From the NCBI GenBank assembly GCA_016218965.1, contig JACRCP010000390.1:1-39924 (forward strand): a stretch of 39,924 nt of DNA, given 5' to 3'. Every line of letters begins with the position of its first letter. Positions within the stretch are counted from its first letter, which is position 1. This stretch comes from Deltaproteobacteria bacterium (GTDB lineage Bacteria > Myxococcota > SpSt-1050 > JACRCP01). Below, piece after piece: positions 15,819-26,500 of the stretch. The notes under the pieces are model-generated. The model had not been told where the DNA came from. It was given only the letters and a program-made list of their open reading frames with translations, and searched no databases. A program made the translations under genes and the position numbers.

Positions 15819-16700
15819 ATGGAACCGAAAAGACTATTTGATGGTTTGGCCGGAAACCGTCCGGAAAGGCTTGCACAAAACGTGCTGGTCACGGCATTCA
15901 ATTCCGACGACGGGATCAAGCAGTTTTTCGTCGAGACGTTGGCGTCGGTTGGGAGTGTTTCGCTGAACGAACTGGAGGCACTATCGGAACAGTACGATGT
16001 TGGCTCGAATTGGCGCGTCGATGTGGTGATATTCACAAGAGAAGCGCGTCTAGCCACCGTGGAATTGAAGCTCTGGGCCTACTTTACCGAGAACCCAAAA
16101 ACGGCGATCCGCAAAGGCCTGATGCAGGTAGTGATCGTGCCTTCTGGGCGGGAAAAGAGCCTTCAAACAGAACTTAGAAACCTGACCACGAATCCTCCAA
16201 TTCTTCTGACGTGGGCGCACGTGGCTTCGAAGGCAACGCCGAAGTGCGATTCCATGATCGTGCGTCTCCTGCGTGAAGCCGATTCCTATCTTTTCGAACT
16301 TCCGCAGTCCATCCGGCAAGACGAGGTTGCCAAGTTCTTCGAGTCGGCTCAAGACCAAGGATCGATCCTTCGGAACTTCTTGATCACGGTGCATCTGGGG
16401 ATGGAAGGTCATTTCGGGGAAGCTTGCCGGTACCTGCCTTCGCCTACTTGGTCCAAACCGCGCAAAAGCAACAGCTACTTGGGATACTATTTCGACGTCA
16501 TCCGTCATGGTAGTCCCGAGGCAATCTGCTGCTGGATCGGTTTCGTGAACGAAACTCGTCCTCCGGAATTTGTTTTGAAGTTTTGTCGTGATACCCCCGA
16601 AAGAACGGATGTTCTTTGGACTGCGGCGGACGGAAGTTTGAACGCGGATGATGCAGCGAAGAAGATCGTGGTTCAGATCAAGAAAAGAGTTGAGTCCTAG
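15819..16700 (+). CDS. PD-(D/E)XK nuclease-superfamily protein, candidate defence effector
   Basis: A 293-residue protein that I do not recognise as any named enzyme. The N-terminal third has the layout of a PD-(D/E)XK nuclease: a helix (NVLVTAFNSDDGIKQFFVETL) like that of PDDEXK_4 members, then RVDVVI with Asp68 and VELKLW with Glu82-x-Lys84. These are the expected metal-binding acid and ExK pair. The C-terminal two-thirds has no recognised domain (aromatic-rich SNSYLGYYFDVIRHGSPEAICCWIGF). Hand counts give about 53% GC at 16081-16140 against 67% at 19141-19200 in glyS. The ATP-driven partner gene starts 15 bases downstream. The nuclease call is inference from the motif. Confidence 0.6.
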   Translation: MEPKRLFDGLAGNRPERLAQNVLVTAFNSDDGIKQFFVETLASVGSVSLNELEALSEQYDVGSNWRVDVVIFTREARLATVELKLWAYFTENPKTAIRKGLMQVVIVPSGREKSLQTELRNLTTNPPILLTWAHVASKATPKCDSMIVRLLREADSYLFELPQSIRQDEVAKFFESAQDQGSILRNFLITVHLGMEGHFGEACRYLPSPTWSKPRKSNSYLGYYFDVIRHGSPEAICCWIGFVNETRPPEFVLKFCRDTPERTDVLWTAADGSLNADDAAKKIVVQIKKRVES

Positions 16701-16715
16701 ACGGCGAAATGGGCG

Positions 16716-18878
16716 ATGGCGGCAGACGTCGAGATATCGTTCTTTTGCACGGCATGCGGGAGGCCGCTGGCCGTTGATGCGGCCTTCGCGGGCAAGACGG
16801 TTGACTGCCCGGTGTGCAGAAAAAAAACACCGGTGCCAGAGGCCACCCTACGAAATTCGAAACAGACGGAAAGACTTTGGGTCAACGTTGAGAAAAACCC
16901 CTTCGACACACCGAGTTCCTGCGTCTCCGGTAAATCCGGACGCGCCGCTTTTTTTGACAACCGAACGCTGCCCATCCTGCCGGGCGGCGTGATCGCCTCG
17001 CTTTTTCGACGGCCAGACGATGGACAAGGACTCTGCTTGAGCGAGGAGAATTTCGTCCGTTTCAACGGGCTCGCAGCCGAACAATTTCTCCACGCGTGCG
17101 CCACGGAATTCGCTGTTCCGGACGAACAACTTCGCCGAGTTGGAAGTACCATGAAGTCTTACGTGCGCTTCTTCCGGGATCTTGAGCGAACGGCTTCCCA
17201 TCGCGCGCGCCTTTTTGGATACTCAACAACTTCCGACAAAGATGTATTCACCATCGGCCTTGGTTGGGGGCTTGCATTGCAAATTCTCATGATTTCAACC
17301 CCATCGAAGTTGGCCTTCGTCAGCCGAGACGGTGAAGACGTGGATTTGCTGGACGAATTGCGGGACGGATTGTTCGGAGCGTTCGCCTGTTTTTGGGTGA
17401 AGTTCGTACCGTTCGAAAGATTTCCGGTGGCAGCGAGTGGATTGTGGCTCTTGTTCAACGCGTGCCTGAGCGTTTCGCCGGAGCACCAGTTCGAATACCT
17501 CAAGGGTATCTTGTCCGGTAAGAACCTGACCAGAAAAGCCGTCGAGAAGATCTTCGAGTCCCAAGCCGAGGATATGCGCAATCGCGCCGAAACTGCCGAA
17601 AAGATTCTTCAGTTGGGTTTTGGCAGCGTTCTGACACGCTTTGTGCAGACAATGTCGCAACTTGGGCTCGACCGAACTGTCACCGAGTGTTTTCTGTTAA
17701 CGCTGGAGGTCTTAGCCAAGGCGATATCGCGTGCTGCAGGCGAACTCGACAATGATGCGACAAGACACCTCCAGAAGATCTCGGATGACATAGCATCAGA
17801 GTTGAAAAGTATCTCCGACCAAACAGCGAACAACAACAACGGAAGTGGCGTTTTCGTCGGGCTGTCGTTCGCGCCTCTCGACTCGCTAATAGGGCTTGAC
17901 GGCGTAAAAGCCAAGGTTAGAGAACTAGTCAACTTCGTTCGCGTGCAACATGCCAGGAAACAGCATGGATTGAAAGCCGCGGCCCGCAGCTTCCACACGG
18001 TGTTCTCCGGCAATCCCGGCACCGGGAAAACCACGGTTGCTAGAATCTTGGGCGAAATGTATCGCTCTTTGGGAGTTGTAAAAAGAGGCCACATCGTCGA
18101 AGTTGATCGAGCCAGACTAGTGGCCGAGTACGTTGGGCAAACCGCTGTCAAGACAAACGCCGTCGTTGATTCGGCGATAGACGGTATTCTTTTCATCGAC
18201 GAAGCGTACTCGCTCGTCAGAAGCGGAGGTGAAGACTACGGAAGGGAATCGATAGAAACACTCCTGAAGCGCATGGAAGATGACAGAGACCGTCTGGTCG
18301 TGATCGTCGCCGGGTACAACGCGGAAATGCGGACGTTTGTCGAGTCGAACCCCGGTCTCAAATCTCGTTTCACGACGTTTGTTGAGTTCCCAGACTACAC
18401 CACGCAAGATCTGTGCAGAATATTCATGGCGATGGCGAAGCGAGATCAGTATACCGTGGCACCGGATCTGAAAGAGAAGATTCTGTTACATTTTGGGGTC
18501 CTGTGGGAACGGCGGGATTCAGGATTCGGGAACGCCAGGTTGGTCAGGAATACTTTCGATTCCGTTGTCGCCGTCCAGAACACAAGGTTGGTCGAGAGAG
18601 GGTTGTTAGACGACAAGAATGCGATGAGCCTTCTTGTCGAAAGCGATCTGCGATCGGAGTGCGAGGATGACATACGCGAGATCGTTTCGCTTCCGCACAA
18701 CTATGTCGTCAACTGCAAGAATTGTGGCAACGCCTACCCGTGGACAGCCGACGCCGATTGCGTCGAGACTCCGTGCGGGTCATGCGGCAATCTGTTGAAT
18801 TTTGAATTCGGAGAACTTGTTCGAGGTCCATCAAACGGTGGCGCTGTCACCCGCCACGATATTCCCACGCGACGATAG
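16716..18878 (+). CDS. CbbX/SpoVK-like AAA+ ATPase with zinc ribbons at both ends
   Basis: A 720-residue protein. An N-terminal zinc ribbon has Cys11, Cys14, Cys31 and Cys34 (CTAC, CPVC). The middle (about 40-390) is mostly helical with no domain that I recognise. A CbbX-type AAA+ module follows (about 390-610) with LDSLIGLDGVKAKVREL, Walker A GNPGTGKT (432-439), Walker B GILFIDEAYSL (Asp495, Glu496) and the FIVIVAGY-like sensor region VVIVAGYNAEM. A second C-terminal ribbon has Cys667, Cys670, Cys687 and Cys690. CbbX relatives remodel protein complexes; the target here is unknown. GC is low (about 47% at 17761-17820). The stop is 13 bases before the glyS start. Confidence 0.8.
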   Translation: MAADVEISFFCTACGRPLAVDAAFAGKTVDCPVCRKKTPVPEATLRNSKQTERLWVNVEKNPFDTPSSCVSGKSGRAAFFDNRTLPILPGGVIASLFRRPDDGQGLCLSEENFVRFNGLAAEQFLHACATEFAVPDEQLRRVGSTMKSYVRFFRDLERTASHRARLFGYSTTSDKDVFTIGLGWGLALQILMISTPSKLAFVSRDGEDVDLLDELRDGLFGAFACFWVKFVPFERFPVAASGLWLLFNACLSVSPEHQFEYLKGILSGKNLTRKAVEKIFESQAEDMRNRAETAEKILQLGFGSVLTRFVQTMSQLGLDRTVTECFLLTLEVLAKAISRAAGELDNDATRHLQKISDDIASELKSISDQTANNNNGSGVFVGLSFAPLDSLIGLDGVKAKVRELVNFVRVQHARKQHGLKAAARSFHTVFSGNPGTGKTTVARILGEMYRSLGVVKRGHIVEVDRARLVAEYVGQTAVKTNAVVDSAIDGILFIDEAYSLVRSGGEDYGRESIETLLKRMEDDRDRLVVIVAGYNAEMRTFVESNPGLKSRFTTFVEFPDYTTQDLCRIFMAMAKRDQYTVAPDLKEKILLHFGVLWERRDSGFGNARLVRNTFDSVVAVQNTRLVERGLLDDKNAMSLLVESDLRSECEDDIREIVSLPHNYVVNCKNCGNAYPWTADADCVETPCGSCGNLLNFEFGELVRGPSNGGAVTRHDIPTRR

Positions 18879-18891
18879 TAGGCATGGACAC

Positions 18892-21003
18892 ATGACTCAA
18901 AAAGAATTCATCCTCGAACTTGGCACCGAGGAGATCCCGGCGCGCATGGTGAAGACCGCGGCGACGGATCTCGCAAGACACCTTTTCGAGGCACTCAAGG
19001 AAAAGCGCCTCGGGTTCTCCGAAAAGGACGCCAAGACCTTCTTTACGCCCCGGAGGCTCGTCGTCTGTGTTCCCGATCTCGATGAGCGACAGGAGGACCT
19101 CGACCGCGAAGTCGTCGGCCCGCCGGCAAAGATCGCAATCGGCCCCGACGGAAACCCGACCAGGGCCGGCGAAAACTTCGCAAGGACCAACAACGTCGCG
19201 TTCGACAAGATCGGCAGAAAGCAGACGCCCAAAGGCGAAGTCCTTTGCGTTCGCGTGTTCGAAAAAGGCAGACCCGCGCGCGAGATCCTCTCCGAGATCT
19301 GCCCGGCCGCAATCGCGGCGCTCAAGTTCAAAAAATCCATGCGCTGGGGCGACTACGACGCGTTTTTCGTCCGCCCGATCCGCTGGATCTGCGCGGTGTT
19401 CGGCGGCGAGGTCGTGCCGTTTGTCTACGGCGCGGTGAAAAGCGGCGGCGTCACGTTCGGCCTGAGAATCCACCCGGATACGATCCGCGTCGCGGACTTT
19501 CACCACTATCTCCAGACACTCTCGGGGCAGGGGGTGATCGTCGACCCGGAGATGCGGAAGAAGTGGATCGCACAGGAACTGAAAAACGTCGCGGACAGGG
19601 CCGGCGGGCAGTTCGAGCGCGACCAGGCGCTCCTCGACGAAGTCACCAATCTCGTGGAATGTCCGGTCGCGTTTCTGGGGACGTTCGACCGGGAGTTTTT
19701 GGAACTTCCGCCCGAGCTACTGCGGGTGACGATGAAGCATCACCAGCGCTACTTCCCCGTGATGAAGGACGGCCGCCTGACGAACCATTTCGTCGGCGTC
19801 TCGAACACGCCTGTCAAGGACCAGGCGGTCGTCACCGCGGGAAACGAGCGGGTGCTGCGCGCGCGCCTCAAAGACGCGAAGTTCTTCTTTGACGAGGACC
19901 GCAAACAGCCGCTTGAGGAATACGTCGAAAAGCTCAAAGGCGTGGTCTTCCAGGCGAAGCTGGGGACCTATTTCGACAAGAAAGAGCGCGTCAAAGCCGT
20001 CGCGGCGCACATCGCTTCCGCGCTCCAACCCGGCGACGCGTCGTTCGCGCGGGCCGTCGAGCGCGCGGCCGAGCTTTGCAAGGCCGACCTCGTAACCGGA
20101 ATGGTCGGCGAGTTCCCCGAGCTTCAGGGCGTGATTGGCCGGTACTACGCGGCGCACGCGCGCGAGCCCGCGGCCGTCGCGATGGCGATCCTGGAACACT
20201 ATATGCCGACCGGCGGCGCGGGCGACCTGCCCCCATCCGGCGTCGGCGCCGCCCTCTCGATCGCCGACAAGCTCGATACCATCGCCGGTTGCTATTCGGC
20301 GGGGCTCAAACCCACAGGTTCGGCCGACCCGTACGCCCTTCGCCGGGCAGCGCTCGGGATCGTCCGAATCAGCATCGACCGGAAATGGCCGCTCGATCTT
20401 GATGCGGCGATCGGTGCGGCGCTTGAGCCCTTCGGACGAAGCGGCGGCGAAAAAGCCGGTTCCGTGGCGCTCCGCGCCGAGATCAACGCCTTCTTCAAAT
20501 CGCGGGTCCGGGCGCTTTTCGCCGAAGAGGCGCGTCTCGACGTCGTCGACGCGTTCCTCGACGCCCGTGCAACGGTGACGGACGTCCACGATCTGCGGCT
20601 CCGGTTCGACGCATTCAAGACGTTCCAGGGCGAGGACTACTTCGAGGATTTTGCGACCGCTTTCAAGCGCGCGCAGAACATCACGAAGGCCGTCCCGGCC
20701 GACCGCGTGCCGGACCCGGCACTGTTTTCGGAGGCGCAGGAAACCGACCTCCAAAGGACGCATGCTGCGATAAGGGCCGAGGTCGACGCGCTCGCCAGGG
20801 AGAGAAGATACCTTGACGCGATGCGGAAGATCGGCTCGACCATCCTCGGGCCAATCCATGTCTTCTTCGAGAAGGTCTACGTCGAGGTGGACGACGAAAA
20901 GGTCCGGAACAACCGCAAGGCCCTGCTCAAGCAGATCGTGCTCCTCTTCGCCGACTTCGCCGACTTTTCTCGGATGGAATTCAGGGCAGGCAAGAAGGAC
21001 TGA
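18892..21003 (+). CDS. glyS: Glycine-tRNA ligase beta subunit
   Basis: The beta subunit of the heterotetrameric glycyl-tRNA synthetase, which binds tRNA. The 703-residue product shows the expected family sequence from MTQKEFILELGTEEIPARM through VTMKHHQRYFPVM, GLKPTGSADPYALRRAALGI and the C-terminal anticodon-binding part. The ATG at 18892 is chosen because homology starts there; the frame is open 30 codons further up, inside the ATPase gene. No strong ribosome binding site is visible, possibly a result of the insertion upstream. Transcription must cross the island or start inside it. Confidence 0.95.
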   Translation: MTQKEFILELGTEEIPARMVKTAATDLARHLFEALKEKRLGFSEKDAKTFFTPRRLVVCVPDLDERQEDLDREVVGPPAKIAIGPDGNPTRAGENFARTNNVAFDKIGRKQTPKGEVLCVRVFEKGRPAREILSEICPAAIAALKFKKSMRWGDYDAFFVRPIRWICAVFGGEVVPFVYGAVKSGGVTFGLRIHPDTIRVADFHHYLQTLSGQGVIVDPEMRKKWIAQELKNVADRAGGQFERDQALLDEVTNLVECPVAFLGTFDREFLELPPELLRVTMKHHQRYFPVMKDGRLTNHFVGVSNTPVKDQAVVTAGNERVLRARLKDAKFFFDEDRKQPLEEYVEKLKGVVFQAKLGTYFDKKERVKAVAAHIASALQPGDASFARAVERAAELCKADLVTGMVGEFPELQGVIGRYYAAHAREPAAVAMAILEHYMPTGGAGDLPPSGVGAALSIADKLDTIAGCYSAGLKPTGSADPYALRRAALGIVRISIDRKWPLDLDAAIGAALEPFGRSGGEKAGSVALRAEINAFFKSRVRALFAEEARLDVVDAFLDARATVTDVHDLRLRFDAFKTFQGEDYFEDFATAFKRAQNITKAVPADRVPDPALFSEAQETDLQRTHAAIRAEVDALARERRYLDAMRKIGSTILGPIHVFFEKVYVEVDDEKVRNNRKALLKQIVLLFADFADFSRMEFRAGKKD

Positions 21004-21064
21004 GGACCCTGATGCAATTGACGCGCCTGCCGACGTTGTTGTAGTTAGGAGATGGAGGCGTGCG

Positions 21065-21340
21065 ATGAAGAACCGAACCAAGACGCCCGCGGGAACGCTC
21101 AGGGCGTTCGAGCTTGACGGCATGGTGGATAGAAACCACAGGCTTCGGGTGGACGAGCCCCTGCCGGTGGAGGGACCCAGCCGGGTGAAGGTGATTGTCC
21201 TGGTACCCGTTGTCGATGAGCTTTCGGAGCGGGACTACTTCAGGATCGCGATGAACGACCCCGCCTTCGGGTTCCTCAAGGACTCGGCAGAAGATGTCTA
21301 TTCGGCGGCTGACGGGAAGGCATTCCGTGACAAAAGGTAA
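21065..21340 (+). CDS. Putative antitoxin of a MazF-type pair
   Basis: A 91-residue protein. GTLRAFELDGMVDRNHRLRVDEPLPVEGPSRVKVIVLVP resembles the small beta-rich antitoxins that precede MazF-like or PIN toxins. The C-terminal half (DPAFGFLKDSAEDVYSAADGKAF) would wrap the toxin. ATG 21065 has GGAGG upstream. Its end overlaps the toxin start by 14 bases, and the pairing gives most of the support. I cannot name a precise antitoxin family. Confidence 0.65.
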   Translation: MKNRTKTPAGTLRAFELDGMVDRNHRLRVDEPLPVEGPSRVKVIVLVPVVDELSERDYFRIAMNDPAFGFLKDSAEDVYSAADGKAFRDKR

Positions 21341-21668
21341 AGTCGTCCTGGTTTCCTTCCCGTTCGACGATCTCTCTTCTTCGAAGGTGCGTCCCGCCGT
21401 GTGCCTCACTCATCCCCTCGGGATACACCGTCACGTGATCCTGGCGTTCATCACTAGCCGGATGCCCGAAGACTTGCTGGAGACGGACCTCGTCATTGAA
21501 CCAGGCAGTGCCGATTTCCACAAGACCGGTTTGCGTGTCGCATCGGTGCTCCGCCTCCATCGGCTTCTCACGGTGAGCACCTCCGTGATAAGCAGAGAGC
21601 TCGGCGTGTTGTCCCCCGGATTGAAGGCGGAGGTCCGGGGGGGCCTGCGGCGGCTTTTCGAAATCTGA
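21327..21668 (+). CDS. MazF/PemK-type toxin (mRNA interferase)
   Basis: A 113-residue endoribonuclease-type toxin. TKGKVVLVSFPFDDLSSSKVRPAVCLT is the MazF N-terminal core (normally G-x-I-x-x-x-x-FPF-x-x-x-x-x-x-KxRPA), and ITSRMPEDLLETDLVI and FHKTGLRVASVLRLHRLLTV fit the later strands. GTG 21327 has GGAAGG six bases upstream and is preferred over a TTG-type start at 21294. The pair sits between glyS and ppdK. Confidence 0.85.
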   Translation: MTKGKVVLVSFPFDDLSSSKVRPAVCLTHPLGIHRHVILAFITSRMPEDLLETDLVIEPGSADFHKTGLRVASVLRLHRLLTVSTSVISRELGVLSPGLKAEVRGGLRRLFEI

Positions 21669-21709
21669 GGGAACACGGTCCTTTGTCAGTAATCAGGAGG
21701 GTCGAACGC

Positions 21710-24502
21710 ATGTCCAAGGGAAACATGGCGGTCTACCTGTTCGGCGGCGGAAAAACCGACGGCAACGGGAAGATGAAGGAATTGCTCGGCGGCAAGGGGG
21801 CGAATCTCGCCGAGATGGCGCTCCTTGAGATCCCGGTCCCGGCGGGCTTCACGATCACGACCGAAGTCTGCACACACTACATGAGGAGCGGCGGAAAATA
21901 CCCCGCCGGGCTGCAAAAAGATGTCGAGGCCGGCCTTGTACATATCGAAGCGGCCATGGGCATGAAGTTCGGCGACGGCGAGAACCCGCTGCTGGTCTCC
22001 GTCCGCTCGGGCGCCCGCAGCTCGATGCCCGGCATGATGGAGACCGTCTTGAACGTTGGCTTAAACGACGTGACGCGCGAGGCGCTCATCAAAAAGACCG
22101 GGAACCCGCGTTTTGTCTTCGACGCCCAGCGCAGGCTCATTCAGATGTTTTCGGACGTCGTCATGGAGAAGGCGGCTGGGATCGAACCTGCCGAGGGAAA
22201 AGGCGTCCGGGTTCAGCTCGAGCGCGAGCTCGAAAAAATGAAACAGGACAAGGGGGTCAAGCACGACACCGACCTGTCGGGCGACGACCTCAAGAAGCTT
22301 GTCGACACATACAAGTCCAAGGTCAAGGAGGTGTTGGGAGTCCCGTTCCCCGAAGACCCGATGGAGCAGTTGTGGGGCGGGGTCGGGGCCGTCTTCAGGT
22401 CGTGGAACGGCAGGCGCGCCATCTCATACCGCAAAATCGAAGGCATTCCCGACGACTGGGGAACGGCGGTCAACGTGCAGGCGATGGTCTTCGGGAACAT
22501 GGGCGACACGTCGGCCACCGGCGTCGCGTTCACCAGAAACCCCGCCACGGGCGAGCCGGTCTTTTACGGCGAATGGCTCGTCAACGCCCAGGGCGAGGAC
22601 GTTGTCGCCGGGACCAGGACGCCGAATCCCCTGAATGAAGCGAACAAGACCGAACGGAGCGCGCACCTTGAGAGTCTTGAGCGCGCCATGCCCGTCCTCT
22701 ACCGCGAGCTCGACGCCATCAAGGCAAGGCTCGACACGCACTACCGCGACATGCTCGATATCGAGTTCACGATACAGGAGGGGCGCCTGTACATGCTCCA
22801 GTGCCGCGTCGGGAAGAGAAACGGCCCGGCGGCCGTCAGGATGGCAGCGGACATGCACAGGGAAAAACTCATCACGCGCGATGAGGCGGTCCTTCGCGTC
22901 TCGCCCTCGCAGCTGGACGAGCTTTTGCACCCGATACTCGACCCGAAGGTCGAAACCGATTCCAGGGTCGTCGCCAAAGGGCTTCCGGCGGGGCCGGGCG
23001 GAGCGGCGGGACAGGCGGTGTTTAACGCCGCCGACGCCGTTGCCTGGGCCAAGGAGGGCCGCAAGGTCATCCTGGTGCGTGAAGAAACCAACCCCGAGGA
23101 CGTCGAGGGGATGCGGGCGGCGCAGGCCATCCTTACGGCGCGCGGCGGAATGACGAGCCACGCGGCGCTTGTCGCACGCGGCTGGGGGAAGTGCTGCGTC
23201 GTGGGCGCCGGCGGGATCTCGGTCGATCCTCATGCGAAGAGGTTCGAGGCCGGCGGGGCCGTGATCCACGAGGGCGACTGGATCTCGCTCAACGGCACCA
23301 AGGGATACGTCTATCAGGGACAGATCCCCATGGTCGATTCGACCGAGAACCCGTACTTCGCGGGTTTCATGAAGCTCTGCGACGAAACCCGGAGGCTCAA
23401 GGTCCGCACCAACGCCGACACGCCCGAGGACGCGAAGAAGGCCCGGCATTTCGGGGCCGAAGGAATAGGGCTCTTCAGAACAGAGCACATGTTCTATGGA
23501 AAGGGCGCCGACGAGCCGCTTTTTCTGCTCCGAAAGATGATCGTTTCGAAGACCGAGGACGAGCGAAAGGTCGCGCTCCGCGACCTTTTCCCATACGTGA
23601 AAAACGACATCAAAGGCACGCTCGATGCCATGGAAGGCCTGCCGGTCACCATCAGGCTTCTCGACCCTCCGCTCCACGAGTTCATCCCGCACGACAAGGA
23701 CAAGATAGCGGCGCTCGCGAGGTCGCTCGACATCACCGCCGAGGAGCTCGAGGCGCGCGCGGACGCCCTGCGCGAGAGCAACCCGATGATGGGCCACCGC
23801 GGCGTGAGGCTCGGGATCTCGTACCCCGAGGTCTCCGAGATGCAGATCCGCGCAATCCTCGAGGCGGCGGCCGAGATTCTGGCCGACGGGAAGAAGGTGT
23901 ATCCGGAGATCATGATCCCGGTGGTGGCCGACGTCCGCGAACTCGACCACCAGTACACGCTTTTCCGAAAGGTCTACGAAGAAGTGGTTGCCAAGTACGG
24001 GCTGAAAAGCTTAAACGTCTCGCTCGGCACGATGATCGAAATCCCGCGCGCCGCGCTTCGGGCGGGAGACATCGCCTCGATGGCCGAGTTCTTCTCATTT
24101 GGGACAAACGACCTTACGCAGATGACCTACGGGTTCTCGCGCGACGACACGGGTTCGTTTTTGGGCAACTACCTCGAAAAGAAGATCATGCCCGCCGACC
24201 CGTTCCAGAAGCTCGACCAGTCGGGCGTGGGGGAACTCATGGAGATCTGTATTGCCCGCGGGCGCGCCGTGAAGCCGAATCTCAAGATCGGGATCTGCGG
24301 CGAGCACGGCGGCGAACCGACGAGCGTGGAGTTCTGCCACCGGGCAGGCCTAAACTACGTGTCCTGCTCTCCATTCCGCGTGCCGGTGGCGAAACTCGCT
24401 GCGGCGCACGCCGTGGCCCGCGAGCGCAAGGCCGCCGCCGCCCGAAAACCCAAACCCGCGCCGAAGGCCAAGGCGAAGAAGGTACGCGGAAGGAAACGAT
24501 AG
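21710..24502 (+). CDS. ppdK: Pyruvate, phosphate dikinase
   Basis: A cytoplasmic enzyme interconverting pyruvate, ATP and phosphate with phosphoenolpyruvate, AMP and pyrophosphate. The 930-residue product has the ATP-grasp N-terminal domain (LLGGKGANLAEMA, SVRSGARSSMPGMMETVLN), the phosphohistidine domain with TARGGMTSHAA (His484), and the C-terminal PEP/pyruvate barrel (GLFRTEHMF, SFGTNDLTQMTYGFSRDD). It ends in an Ala/Lys/Pro-rich tail of about 30 residues (KPKPAPKAKAKK) that I think is lineage-specific. GGAGG is nine bases before the ATG. Convergent with malic enzyme, which supplies pyruvate. Confidence 0.97.
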   Translation: MSKGNMAVYLFGGGKTDGNGKMKELLGGKGANLAEMALLEIPVPAGFTITTEVCTHYMRSGGKYPAGLQKDVEAGLVHIEAAMGMKFGDGENPLLVSVRSGARSSMPGMMETVLNVGLNDVTREALIKKTGNPRFVFDAQRRLIQMFSDVVMEKAAGIEPAEGKGVRVQLERELEKMKQDKGVKHDTDLSGDDLKKLVDTYKSKVKEVLGVPFPEDPMEQLWGGVGAVFRSWNGRRAISYRKIEGIPDDWGTAVNVQAMVFGNMGDTSATGVAFTRNPATGEPVFYGEWLVNAQGEDVVAGTRTPNPLNEANKTERSAHLESLERAMPVLYRELDAIKARLDTHYRDMLDIEFTIQEGRLYMLQCRVGKRNGPAAVRMAADMHREKLITRDEAVLRVSPSQLDELLHPILDPKVETDSRVVAKGLPAGPGGAAGQAVFNAADAVAWAKEGRKVILVREETNPEDVEGMRAAQAILTARGGMTSHAALVARGWGKCCVVGAGGISVDPHAKRFEAGGAVIHEGDWISLNGTKGYVYQGQIPMVDSTENPYFAGFMKLCDETRRLKVRTNADTPEDAKKARHFGAEGIGLFRTEHMFYGKGADEPLFLLRKMIVSKTEDERKVALRDLFPYVKNDIKGTLDAMEGLPVTIRLLDPPLHEFIPHDKDKIAALARSLDITAEELEARADALRESNPMMGHRGVRLGISYPEVSEMQIRAILEAAAEILADGKKVYPEIMIPVVADVRELDHQYTLFRKVYEEVVAKYGLKSLNVSLGTMIEIPRAALRAGDIASMAEFFSFGTNDLTQMTYGFSRDDTGSFLGNYLEKKIMPADPFQKLDQSGVGELMEICIARGRAVKPNLKIGICGEHGGEPTSVEFCHRAGLNYVSCSPFRVPVAKLAAAHAVARERKAAAARKPKPAPKAKAKKVRGRKR

Positions 24503-24638
24503 TCGGAAACCGACGACCGCGACTGACATCCCAATCGACTCATTTCGGCACCAACGGACGGGGGTGCTCAAAAAGGAAGGATTCCAGAACTCGGCAGTGG
24601 CGGCGAATCGACGCGGAATGGCACGAAAGCGGCGCGCG

Positions 24639-26459
<1,821 letters not shown>

Positions 26460-26500
26460 TCACACGAACCGGGCGGCGGTGGTAATATACTGCGATTACG

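Noticed and set aside
18802..18891. Upstream extension of glyS
   Set aside because: Would overlap the ATPase C-terminal zinc ribbon. Family homology begins at ATG 18892.
19717..21123. Long minus-strand frame across glyS (468 codons)
   Set aside because: Antisense to a clear glyS, with no family signature.
22424..23950. Minus-strand frame across ppdK (508 codons)
   Set aside because: Antisense to conserved ppdK, with no domain.
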